Positions 43,903 through 52,576 of a stretch of DNA of 64,000 nucleotides are shown piece by piece. A program made the translations under genes and the position numbers. A model generated the notes under the pieces. The model saw only the letters and a list, made by a program, of their open reading frames with translations, made no database searches and was not told the DNA's origin. Every line of letters starts with the position of its first letter. Position 1 is the first letter of the stretch. This DNA is from Endomychus coccineus (taxonomy: Eukaryota > Arthropoda > Insecta > Coleoptera > Endomychidae): positions 198,087,401 to 198,151,400 of the forward strand of contig OY294067.1 in the NCBI GenBank assembly GCA_958510875.1, in the 5' to 3' direction.

Positions 43903-44615
43903 ATGTTTCAGTATGATTTCTATTCGCCTTCAGGCATGATGAAGATTGTTAAGCAAAAAGACTCGTTGAATATTATGAACTTAGGGTCAAGCATTGAGAA
44001 TGTTGAACAACCACAACGTCACAGCTCTTTGCTGCCAAATACTCTACGAACAATAATCTGTGGTCCAAGTAATTGTGGGAAAACAAATGTAATGTTATCT
44101 CTATTGTTAGATGCAAACGGCTTGAAATTTGAAAACGTGTACATCTATTCAAAGTCTTTACACCAACCAAAATACCAGTTACTGGAGGAAACATTGAAGA
44201 AAATTGCTGGGCTTGGATATTTTCCATACACTGAAAGTGATAACATCACAGACCCCACAGAAGCGAAACCTAATTCGGTAATAATATTCGATGATGTAAT
44301 GGATGAGAAACAGGACAAAATTCGTTCTTATTTTTCAAGAGGGAGACACAACTCAATCTTTGTCAGTCTTTTGCAAAATGTCCAAAACATGGATTGCGCG
44401 ACAATGCCAATTGCCTGATTATTTTCAAACAGGATGAACTCAATTTGAAACATATATTTACCGATCATGTAAGTACCGACATGTCACTCGAGAAATTCAA
44501 AGAGATATGTAGCGCATGTTGGAAAGATAAATATGGATTCCTTATGATAAACAAAGACTGTGCTATGAACAAAGGACGTTATCGCAAAAGTTTTGATAGC
44601 TATATATACATCTAA
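43903..44615 (+). pseudogene. Packaging ATPase, element C (14-bp deletion)
   Basis: Homologue of B's intact ATPase, with Walker A GPSNCGKTN and Walker B IIFDDVM preserved. A deletion of about 14 bases near 44,360 (after GRHNSI) shifts the frame; the rest (44,394-44,615) continues to the normal stop. A TATA box (GTATATAAAC, 43,879-43,888) lies 15 bp upstream of the first ATG, so Met-12/13 may be the true start. The enzyme is inactive because the C-terminal third is out of frame. Confidence 0.88.
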
Positions 44616-44657
44616 CATGTATATATACTATCATTTGAAATAGACAAACCGCTCAGC

Positions 44658-45722
44658 ATGGACGTGCGTGTGAGTAACATGTTAAAAGAAAAACAACAAT
44701 TGAAGAGAAAAATTTGGGAGTTAGCAAACGTTGTGAGGTAAAAATATATGGCTGTGAAATTGGGTAAAGCTGAAAATGATACAATTCTAGACAATATGTT
44801 CAAGAATGTATCTAAGCCTCTGGAGGAAATTGCGAAAAATGCTGAAATAATCAAACAAAATTCGTTGATTAAGCCTAAAAGTATTGTTTCTACAGCAACA
44901 CAAATGGAGAACATACCAATCCCAAATATTGTAACTGAAGGGGAAGAATTCGTATATAACCCCCCAGATACTGAAGAGGATGTGTTTACCCCCGAACCTA
45001 CTATCGATCAGATTCGTGAAGAATTCAGAAAACTTAAGAAAGATAATGCAGCGGCTACAGAGGAGTTTCTGCAACAATACCCCACATTAGCACGTTATTA
45101 CTTGGAAGGATTTCTATTGGATGATGATGTCAAGAGATACGATGATAAAATGGGTTTGCAATATAATTCGACTTTAGATAAATGGTTCATGGGTAATCAA
45201 CCTATTGAAATTGATAGTGAGAGTAATATAATTATTAAGGGAACTCCGTTCAAGGGTACCACAGGACTGTATAATTTGATATTCAACAGAGATGTTCTAC
45301 CTGACACCTACACCGTGGAAGATGGAAAAAATTACAGTCAAATGATGGAAATGACTAGTGCCCATAGACGTAATAACGATCCCGCTGATCGAATAAGAAA
45401 CACTGTACAATACAAACATGTACTGAAACCTTTGATTAATTCCATTAAAAGACCAAGGTCCAAAACATACACTGGAAATGCATATATCAAAAATGATATG
45501 CTTGAATATAACGAGAAATCAATCGAATATGTTTATTGGGATGACGTTAACGAAATTGTGGATAGACTGAGACTTCTTGTTGCATCCTCGCTCGCTGGTA
45601 ACAATAACCATCACAACGAGATAGTCTCTATAATAGAAGAATTGATAGAGGCTGGTGTAATCGAACAAAAACCGAGTGTAAGACAAATTCATCACAGTTA
45701 TAAAGATGGTTTCAATGGATAA
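44658..45722 (+). pseudogene. WDD-motif conserved Polinton protein, element C (one stop)
   Basis: The start ATG 44,658 is followed by one in-frame TAA at 44,739-44,741, where B has lysine. Beyond it the frame is open to 45,722 (324 codons). Regions: Lys/Glu-rich helix, proline-rich acidic linker (EEDVFTPEPT), a central globular block with KGTTGLYNLIF and DPADRIRN, and the terminal VYWDDVNEIVDRLRLLVASS, then IIEELIEAGVIE. The last feature is the family signature. The 3' end overlaps the fibre start by 17 nt. Function is unknown; position inside the virion cluster suggests a structural or packaging role. A start at Met-31, after the stop, might still give a nearly complete protein. Confidence 0.8.
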
Positions 45723-46359
45723 GTTTGGCAGAGCCTCCTCTTCCATGTGGATATATGATACAAATGTATTTAATAATAATTTCAAACAAGTTCACGGACA
45801 AGGATTATTCCTAACGAGTGATGGAAGTTATGATATGGAAAATCGTAGATTGTGCAACGTAAAATCACCGAATGATGATGGAGATGTTGCAAATAAAGTA
45901 TATGTTGATAAATTAACATACAAACTGAATCTGAAAACGGAAACCAGTCTTAAGGATACCTTCGATTTTAGGGTTGATAATTTGATCAAAGATATCAACA
46001 AGGATCTGGATGAACATAAATTAACTAATGAGAAGGTTATTCTCAACATTGATAAACATCTGATGGACATTCAGAATAAATATAATGGAATGGGGATCTA
46101 TATAAAATCAGAGTATAAAACAATCAGTGATAGTGTGAGGGAAAACAGAAATGAATTGAAAGAGATCAATAACACATTTAACATTGTGAACATGCGTCTA
46201 AATGACATTACTAGTAAAGTGGAGGCGTTAGAACGACGGATGACATCTGTGGAACCTTCTAAGAAGAGACCCTCATCATCCACAACATCAAAGCAGGCCT
46301 CTGTGAAACATATTACTCCAAATCCTGTGAATATACCCAAAAAATTAATTCTAAACTAG
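45706..46359 (+). CDS. Fibre-like coiled-coil virion protein, element C (intact)
   Basis: 217 aa from ATG 45,706. It is highly similar to B's copy: 'GLFLTSDGSYDMENRRLCNV' then DVANKVYVDKLT at residues ~33-80 (tail-fibre-like motif), a coiled coil through ~170, a linker rich in Ser/Thr/Lys with a small insertion (KKRPSS) compared with B, and a short C-terminal VKHITPNPVN segment. The attachment role is inferred from the fibre-type motif and trimer-prone coiled coil. It overlaps the preceding gene by 17 nt, a tight cluster. Confidence 0.65.
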   Translation: MVSMDKFGRASSSMWIYDTNVFNNNFKQVHGQGLFLTSDGSYDMENRRLCNVKSPNDDGDVANKVYVDKLTYKLNLKTETSLKDTFDFRVDNLIKDINKDLDEHKLTNEKVILNIDKHLMDIQNKYNGMGIYIKSEYKTISDSVRENRNELKEINNTFNIVNMRLNDITSKVEALERRMTSVEPSKKRPSSSTTSKQASVKHITPNPVNIPKKLILN

Positions 46360-46376
46360 ATTTCCGCATTGATAAG

Positions 46377-47346
46377 ATGAGTAGAGAACAAGTTGTGCAT
46401 GAGCTTCATAAGCCGAGTAGGAAGAATTTCAAACGGCGCAGAACAATCATAAAAGGTTTGGATGATTTGTGGCAAATGGATCTGGCTGAAAATGGGTAAT
46501 TACGCTCGTGAAAATAGAGGATTCAAATACATTTTGGTTATGATCGATTGTTTCTCGAAATTTCTATGGACACGCCCGCTGAAAACGAAATCAGCCGAAG
46601 AGGTTCGGAAAGCGGTCAGTTCTATATTGCTAGAAGGACATCGTAAGCCTAGGAATCTGCAAAGCGATCAGGGAAAAGAATCCTTCAATAAACACTTTAA
46701 CGATCTAATGAAGAAACATAATATCAATCATTATAATACGTATAGTGTGAAAAAAGCAGCCATTGCTGAACGTGTCATTCGAACATTAAAGGAATCGCTC
46801 TACAAACATTTCAGTCTTAGCGGGAAATACAAATGGCTTGATATACTTGAAGAAACCACAGAAAAATATAATAAACGTAAACATAGTACTATAAATATGG
46901 CTCCAATAAAAGTGACGAAACAGATTGAGAGCGAGATATTGAAGCGATCCTACTCACACATCAAGTTAGCTCTGTCTCACAAATACAACGTTGGAGATGT
47001 GGTACGAATAAGTAAGGCTGAACATATTTTTGAGAAGGGATTTACGCCCAATTGGAGTACGGAATTATTTAAAATCATCAAAGTAAAAATTACCAGCCCG
47101 GTCACATATCTACTAGAAGATATGACCAACGCACCAATAAGCGGCTGTTTCTACGAGGAAGAATTACAGAAAACAAAACAACCCAATGTGTATTTAGTCG
47201 AAAAAATATTACGAAAGAGGAGGGGTCAACAGTATGTGAAATGGTTGGGTCTAGATAATAATCACAACAGTTGGATTAATAATTCGGATCTCGGTTCAAT
47301 GAACCCATCATTAAACATTTGGAGATTATTAGGAACAAACAAATAG
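46377..47346 (+). pseudogene. Integrase with chromodomain, element C (one frameshift)
   Basis: ATG 46,377 leads into a basic N-terminal region and the first catalytic Asp (WQMD, residue 35). A one-base length change in a short A run at about 46,486 shifts the frame. Beyond it the frame is open to 47,346: RGFKYILVMIDCFSKF, the second Asp (LQSDQGKESF), Glu (IAERVIRTLK), an SH3-like region (VRISKAEHIFEKGF, PNWS), and a chromodomain (PNVYLVEKILRKR, YVKWLG, NSWIN). All three catalytic residues are present, so only one event separates it from an intact gene. Confidence 0.88.
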
Positions 47347-47581
47347 CTGGAATATTATTGACTCGAGGGTATGGATATTATAATAGAACAAAATTCCGTG
47401 GAAATGAGGGTGAATCAAGAGTGAAGATTATAATATTTGAAACATATATTGTTAAGATTATACTTAAGTCTTTTGTATTGAGAAAATTTTGAAATTAATA
47501 AAAAATATTACTTTGAGATTTTTAGTTTTTCTCCCTCCCCTCGTTAAATAACGGTGCAATCTTGAATTCTCATCAGTCTGT
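47347..47581. other. Spacer between integrase and PLA2 genes
   Basis: Nothing coding is seen. 'attaataaaaaat' (~47,495) may terminate the upstream transcript. The same spacer exists in B. Confidence 0.5.
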
Positions 47582-47992
47582 ATGGAAGCTTACGTAGGAG
47601 AAGGTGTTCTCAATACGCTTATAAACAAGCTCCCGTTTGAACTTCATATTCCTGGTTATCAATTCTGTGGTCCCGGTACAAAATTAGAAGAACGGTTGAG
47701 AAGAGGAGATTCAGGTATCAATCCACTCGATAAAGCTTGCCGCCAACACGATATTTCATATCTGCGAAACGCTAGTTTGGAAGGACGTCACGAGGCGGAT
47801 AAAATATTAGAGAACGCTGCTTGGCAACGTGTCAAATCTAAAGACACAAAATTTGGAGAGAGGATTGCCGCTTTCGGTGTGAATAAAATTATGAAGGCAA
47901 AGAGGAAATTGGGGATGGGCATGAGAAAGAAGGTTGGGTTCGGAAGTGCAATTGTCGATTTACCCCATCGATGTTATGAAGAAAAAGTTTGA
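47582..47992 (+). CDS. Phospholipase A2 domain protein, element C (intact)
   Basis: 136 aa from ATG 47,582. Calcium loop YQFCGPGTK (GPG at 30-32) and catalytic helix DKACRQHDISY (His56-Asp57) follow the parvovirus VP1-unique / group-XII-like PLA2 layout. A basic C-terminus (KIMKAKRKLGMGMRKK) may be a nuclear-targeting or DNA-binding tail. In parvoviruses such a domain hydrolyses endosomal membrane during entry; a similar role in a Polinton virion is inferred. The end overlaps the next gene by 17 nt. Homologues: broken in A (with a much longer tail), deleted in B. Confidence 0.82.
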   Translation: MEAYVGEGVLNTLINKLPFELHIPGYQFCGPGTKLEERLRRGDSGINPLDKACRQHDISYLRNASLEGRHEADKILENAAWQRVKSKDTKFGERIAAFGVNKIMKAKRKLGMGMRKKVGFGSAIVDLPHRCYEEKV

Positions 47993-48365
47993 CCCCACCA
48001 ATCTGAAGAGAACATCTCAAACAGCGTTGAAAGTTGCACGAAAACAATTCAAAGAAGCAGGTGGTCGGAAAAATGTTCGATTACCAAGAGTAATTCCTAT
48101 TCCAAAGACTGGAGGATTTTTACCATTTTTAATACCTCTATTTGCCGGTCTATCAGCTGCTGGAGCATTGGCGGGAGGTGGTGCTGGCATCGCTGAGGTC
48201 GTCAACGACAGCAAAGCAGCTCGGAAAACCTTGGAGGAAACGGAAAGACATAATAAAACAATGGAAGCTATAGCTTTGGGAAAACAAGGATCTGGTCTAT
48301 ATTTGAAAAAGTATCGCAAAGGTCTTGGTCTATATTTAAATAAACATCCAAAAAACTGCCAGTAA
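47976..48365 (+). CDS. Mu/pX-like core protein, element C (intact)
   Basis: 129 aa from ATG 47,976, the same length as A's homologue; an upstream in-frame TTG is rejected. Basic N-half, PKTGGFLPFLIPLF then an Ala/Gly-rich hydrophobic segment (residues ~55-80), then ETERHNKTMEAIALGK and two GLYL motifs (GSGLYLKKYRKGLGLYL). The duplicated GLYL tail and terminal HPKNCQ differ from A's single GLYLRPYK ending. It is probably membrane-active or genome-condensing inside the capsid, by analogy with adenoviral core proteins. Confidence 0.7.
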   Translation: MKKKFDPTNLKRTSQTALKVARKQFKEAGGRKNVRLPRVIPIPKTGGFLPFLIPLFAGLSAAGALAGGGAGIAEVVNDSKAARKTLEETERHNKTMEAIALGKQGSGLYLKKYRKGLGLYLNKHPKNCQ

Positions 48366-48736
48366 ACCTACCCAGAAGACCTCTGACCGATCTCGATCTA
48401 CGAAAACTAGCAAAAGCTCTGAAAATTCCCCATTTTAGAGGAGTTTTTATGCGTGATGAACTGCCATCCAACGGACCATGGAAAAACGAGCGTGGAATAG
48501 TTAATTTAGATAGCTCGGACAATGAAGGCACTCACTGGGTTGGGTTTAAGAAAGTCGGTGATACAGACTTTTATTATGATAGTTTTGGCAATTTACGCCC
48601 CCCTCACGAACTGGTGGATTATTCCAAAAAATGTAAGATATTATTCAATCACGACAATTTTCAGCAATATAACACTTATAATTGTGGCCAGTTATGTTTG
48701 AAATTCCTCTCTAATTCTTCAGTTGTGGTCGACTAA
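48348..48736 (+). CDS. Adenain-like cysteine protease, element C
   Basis: The catalytic part runs from ATG 48,449 to 48,736. His is in GTHW, Asp in YYDSFG, Cys in NCGQLC (residues 29, 44 and 79 from that Met). The frame is open upstream to 48,348 and still encodes family sequence (LPRRPLTDLDLRKL, KIPHFRGVFM), but without an ATG. So either the start was lost or it is translated through the overlap with the core gene, as also appears in A. It processes virion proteins at maturation. Otherwise intact. Confidence 0.78.
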
Positions 48737-48787
48737 AATTATATTCATTAGTATATAAATACATTGTTGATCAAGTTTTCATCAATC

Positions 48788-49531
48788 ATGTCTCAGACGT
48801 TCACTATCACGGGTAAGAGCTCCCGCTTGTCTGTAGATTTTCACCCACCAATAGAACTAGATCCTTATTCAAATTATTCTATTGCACTTGTTGGTTTGCA
48901 TACGTACAATAGCATTCCGAACATTGAAGAAAGTTTTAATAAATTTTATTATAAAAATGTGAAGGGTGAGGAAGAAGTAGTAACTATACCTACAGGGTCC
49001 TACGAGTTGACAGACATCGAGGATTTCATACAAAGTGCAGTTTGTGGGATAGGAGTGAAGCAAGAAGAACGTGACCGGAAATTATCAATAAAATCCAACA
49101 ACAACACTCTACACACAGAACTAAAGAGTGATTTTGAAGTAAATTTTATTCCTAAAGATAGTATAAGCGAACTGCTGGGATTCAGCAAAAAGAAATTGAC
49201 ATCTCGTGAAGTACATGTATCTGACCGACCTATAAACATAATCAAAGTTCAAACTATTAGAGTGGAGTGTAACTTAACCGCAGGAGCATATTATAACAAT
49301 AAGTTAGCTCATACGATATATGAGTTTTCACCTCTTGTACCACCTGGGTTTTCCATTGATATAGAGCCGAAGAATCTTATTTATCTACCGATAATCAACA
49401 AGACGTCCTTCGATAACATCACACTGAATATTTTAGATCAGAATTGGAAACGGGTAAATTTTCGTGGAGAAGAAATCATTATACGGTTGGAGTTGGAAAA
49501 GATCGCAAGAGATTATGGCTTCCAACAATAA
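48788..49531 (+). CDS. Minor capsid (penton-like) protein, element C (intact)
   Basis: 247 aa. The ATG at 48,788 is preferred to an upstream TTG because a TATA box (GTATATAAAT, 48,751-48,760) lies ~35 bp before it. Conserved parts: MSQTFTITGKSSRL, PPIELDPYSNYSIALVGLHTYNSIPN, IPTGSYELTDIEDFI, VECNLTAGAYYNN and FSPLVPPGFSID. The layout matches Polinton single-jelly-roll penton proteins. It is the first gene after the protease and has its own promoter. Intact. B's copy is nearly identical in the first 160 codons. Confidence 0.87.
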   Translation: MSQTFTITGKSSRLSVDFHPPIELDPYSNYSIALVGLHTYNSIPNIEESFNKFYYKNVKGEEEVVTIPTGSYELTDIEDFIQSAVCGIGVKQEERDRKLSIKSNNNTLHTELKSDFEVNFIPKDSISELLGFSKKKLTSREVHVSDRPINIIKVQTIRVECNLTAGAYYNNKLAHTIYEFSPLVPPGFSIDIEPKNLIYLPIINKTSFDNITLNILDQNWKRVNFRGEEIIIRLELEKIARDYGFQQ

Positions 49532-49563
49532 ATAATAATCCAATACTCACCAGCATTCATTAT

Positions 49564-49788
49564 ATGAAAAGAATTCATCTGAGAAGGTTGTTACAGTCGA
49601 CGTCACTAGAGGACATGGGTTCGGATTTCAGCAATAAAAGACATCTTCATATTGACCATCAGTCATTATCTACAACGAGTTCAAGGGAGAAGGTTGCTGC
49701 AGCACTATCATTGGAAAATATAAATTTTTTGAAGTCCCTTGGTTACCATGTCCGAAAAACTTCAAATATTCAACGAACCAAACTTTAA
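49564..49788 (+). CDS. 74-aa conserved virion-cluster small protein, element C
   Basis: ATG 49,564 to 49,788, overlapping the capsid start by 41 nt. Basic N-terminus (MKRIHLRRLL), Ser/Thr-rich middle (HQSLSTTSSREK) and LENINFLKSLGY near the end, a motif shared with A's 62-aa protein. Same place in A, B and C, so it is a genuine gene. Role unknown. Confidence 0.55.
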   Translation: MKRIHLRRLLQSTSLEDMGSDFSNKRHLHIDHQSLSTTSSREKVAAALSLENINFLKSLGYHVRKTSNIQRTKL

Positions 49789-50950
49789 TGAAGACATCAT
49801 TCGAGAAGAAATTCACACCTACTATCCACATACAACATCTTTCGGCTACAGCGATGAAATTGAGATATTAATCAATCAACAAGATGTGTTGGTAGATTTA
49901 GCCTCGTCTGCCTTATTCATCGAGGCAGAATTCCAGCCAGAAGCAAGTGGTGATGGTGAATGTACCCTAACTAATAATTTTGGGGCGTTTCTCTTTGAAT
50001 ATATCAGTTATGAATTGAATGGGAAAGAGATAGACAAAGTACGCGATCCTGGTATTGTCAGCACCATCAGAGCTTATCTAACATATGCCGAACACGAATC
50101 TGTACCTCTAGCTATTTCTGGATGGTCATATAAGGATGCAATGAGTTCAGTCTACAATAATAAAATCAATTTATGGATACCTCTGAATTTTCTACTAGGC
50201 CTATTCATTGACTATAACAAAGTCTTGAGTGGTAAACATAAGCTGCGCTTGATAAGGTCTCGAACCGATAACGATTGTTATACCAATAGCACAGGTACGA
50301 AGAGGGCTAAAATAAATGTGAAAACGATAGCATTAAAAGTGCGACATGTGTTTCCAAGTGATCAAGTTAAATTTCAAATGTTGGGAAATTTGAGTGCTGA
50401 GAAGCCTATTTTGATTCCATTGCGCAGCTGGGATCTGCATGAAAATCCGTTGATGAAGGAGAGCACTCGCGACATTTGGGCTGTTGAAACATCAATGAAT
50501 TTGGAACGCCCCAGATATGTGATTCTAGCTTTCCAAACTGATCGAAAAAATAATCCTGTTAAGCAAAGTACATATTTCGATAATATAAACTTGCTAAATG
50601 TAAAATTATTCTTGAATTCAGAATGTTATCCATATGAAGCAATGAAAATGAATTTCAACGATCAACAATACGTGGAAGCGTACCAGATGTACTATGATTT
50701 CCAGAAACCATTTTCGAATAAAATTATGAGCGAACCGATGCTAGATTATGTAGCATTCAAGAACAAAGCAATTTTCGTGATTGATTGCTCGAAACAGAAT
50801 GATGCTATAAAGTCATCAACAGTTGACGTTAAACTAGAGATGGAAAGTATCCTGAATTTTCCTAAAAACACCCGCGCTTATTGTATCATCATAAACGATC
50901 GTATCATGGAGTATTCCCCGATTAACGGATTAGTTCGGAGTTTAGTGTGA
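49748..50950 (+). CDS. Major capsid protein, element C (intact, 400 aa)
   Basis: ATG 49,748 (MSEKLQIFNE); an in-frame TTG nine bases earlier is ignored. A TATA-like 'aatataaatt' lies at ~49,717. Landmarks: KVRDPGIVSTIRAYLTY, INLWIPLNFLLGLF, HKLRLIRSRTDNDCY, ALKVRHVFPSD, YVILAFQTDRKNN, and VIDCSKQNDAIKSSTVDV. The length and two-domain pattern fit the double jelly-roll hexon of Polintons. It is the only unbroken major capsid gene in the window; homologues are broken at 34,790-35,990 and 10,078-11,263. It ends the virion cluster. Confidence 0.88.
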   Translation: MSEKLQIFNEPNFNEDIIREEIHTYYPHTTSFGYSDEIEILINQQDVLVDLASSALFIEAEFQPEASGDGECTLTNNFGAFLFEYISYELNGKEIDKVRDPGIVSTIRAYLTYAEHESVPLAISGWSYKDAMSSVYNNKINLWIPLNFLLGLFIDYNKVLSGKHKLRLIRSRTDNDCYTNSTGTKRAKINVKTIALKVRHVFPSDQVKFQMLGNLSAEKPILIPLRSWDLHENPLMKESTRDIWAVETSMNLERPRYVILAFQTDRKNNPVKQSTYFDNINLLNVKLFLNSECYPYEAMKMNFNDQQYVEAYQMYYDFQKPFSNKIMSEPMLDYVAFKNKAIFVIDCSKQNDAIKSSTVDVKLEMESILNFPKNTRAYCIIINDRIMEYSPINGLVRSLV

Positions 50951-51115
50951 AGAACCAAGTTATGAAGTTTTTTATATTGATTGTTTATATGGTTTTATGT
51001 ATTTTACAAATGATATTTTGAGGATAAATATTTTTGTATTGAATCTTTTTCCCTCTTATAATAATAATAATAACAATAAATAATTTCTCAAGAAGTCTAT
51101 ATTTTTGATTTTCCC

Positions 51116-51500
51116 TATGAATATGCTTTCGATAAAGGAAGATATAGAAAGTGTTTTGATAATTTCATACATCTATAAACTATTTTATGAAACCTAACAT
51201 TGAATGATAAAATATCACTTGAAAATACAGGAGGGGATATATCCTCTAAATGCTTACTTACGTAAAAATTGTTAAATAGAGGGGTTTGTTTATAAAAACT
51301 CTCGAACGATATGTAACGGTGGATCATAAGGAAATTATACTGAATCTAATAAATGTTATCTGTTGATATGGATACAAGAAACGTAAATAGATAAAAAATA
51401 AATTGGATGTGTTAAAACATGGGTGAAATTCTCAAGGGAAAAATATTTTCAGCGATAACTAAACTAAACTTGATGCATTGACGCATTTGCTAGAAGGAAT
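51116..51500 (+). pseudogene. Remnants of a second Polinton: ATPase end and WDD-gene start
   Basis: 51,116-51,178 encodes YEYAFDKGRYRKCFDNFIHL and a stop, the same ATPase tail found inverted at 43,469-43,530. At about 51,410-51,480 'aaattggatgtgttaaaacat' and following words match the start of A's WDD gene ('aaattagatatactgaaacat', 19,930). The order ATPase end then WDD start is that of A. Between and after them a ~70-bp unit with 'atatatcctctaaat' and 'cttacttacgtaaaaattgt' occurs twice (51,230-51,300 and 51,530-51,590). Confidence 0.6.
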
Positions 51501-52049
51501 TATAAATATCAATAAATGAGAAATTAGGAGGAGAATATATCCTCTAAATACTTACTTACGTAAAAATTGTTATATGGAGGGGCTTGTTTTTACTCTTGTC
51601 AAAATGTATTACTCACCTCAAAAATAACTTCTCTTTTTTCGTTATACATGCTCGCACACATAAAAGGCCTCGTTAACACGATTTCTATCCGGAATCGCAA
51701 GCATCCACTTTTTTCGTAGACAAACATATCGAAGACCACGAGAAGGTGGATAGCAGCACAAACACACACACACACACACACACAGATTAAACAAATATGG
51801 ATATGAGATGTTAGAATTATTTTCTATTAATAATTTGAATTTATCATATTCATATCGCTTCTTGACCTTTACTGAACTCTCTATAGAAAGAGAGATTATT
51901 CTGAATCGTAAATAAAATATGTGTGATATCATAACTATTTTTTTATTTGATAGAATTAGATTATTAATTTTATACGATGTGTATTCAATTCGACAATTAC
52001 TGATATTTTGAATGACATACTTTTTGAATATTGAAGCACGTGTTCAGAA
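51501..52049. other. Spacer before C's right TIR, with (CA)n
   Basis: No gene is seen. A (CA)n microsatellite lies at about 51,760-51,784; several antisense frames across it are artefacts. Confidence 0.5.
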
Positions 52050-52242
52050 TTACTATTTTCAACTTTCAAACTAATTGTGTGACACAAAAATCACATTCTT
52101 TCGATTTAAACTTATTATGGATGAGGTTAGGCTCACCTTTACCTATAATCAAGATGAAACAGGTGACATTAGGCTAGACCCACGTGACAAACTTAGGGTG
52201 CACCGGAGCTATATCTACTACATTAAAGACGATTGTTATCAT

Positions 52243-52313
52243 GTCCTCCATAGCTCAGCGGTTAAGGAGCCGATTTTGGAATTTGTTTCCCGGGTTCGAA
52301 TCTGGTGTAGGAC
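52243..52313 (+). repeat. tRNA-like unit 1 (right TIR of C)
   Basis: 71 nt. Ends GTCCTCC..GTAGGAC pair at six of seven positions. The D-arm is GCTC-loop-GAGC, the A box is TAGCTCAGCGG, and the T-arm region is GGGTTCGAATC (B box). No stable anticodon stem is seen, so it is tRNA-derived rather than a functional tRNA. Confidence 0.55.
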
Positions 52314-52378
52314 AAAATTCATTTTTCAGTAGAGTTGACTCAGATTATATATACTACATTAAAATCACTCATTCTCAA

Positions 52379-52449
52379 GTCCTCCATAGCTGAGCGGTTA
52401 AGCCGTTGACTTTAGAATTTATTTCTCGGGTTCGAATCTGGTGTAGAAC
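52379..52449 (+). repeat. tRNA-like unit 2 (right TIR of C)
   Basis: 71 nt, same plan: GTCCTCC, TAGCTGAGCGGTTAAG, GGGTTCGAATC, GTAGAAC. The mirror copy is at 40,571-40,641 (minus). Confidence 0.55.
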
Positions 52450-52510
52450 AAAAATTCATTTCAGTAGAAGTGACTCAGGTTATATACTACATTTAAATTG
52501 ATTAATTCAA

Positions 52511-52576
52511 GTCCTAGCTGGGCGGTTGAGCCACCTAACTTTGGAAATAATTTCTCGGGTTCGAATCCGGTGTAGG
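52511..52576 (+). repeat. tRNA-like unit 3 (right TIR of C, degraded)
   Basis: GTCCTAGCTGGGCGGTTGAG then GGGTTCGAATCC, and an AGGA-type end. A few bases are missing in the 5' arm. The mirror copy at 40,439-40,507 (minus) is more complete. Confidence 0.5.

Noticed and set aside
51599..51932. Frames with Cys-Val repeats
   Set aside because: Antisense translation of a (CA)n microsatellite.
52243..52313. Functional tRNA gene
   Set aside because: Boxes A and B and acceptor-like ends are present, but no anticodon stem pairs, and units occur in tandem in every TIR. I call it tRNA-like only.
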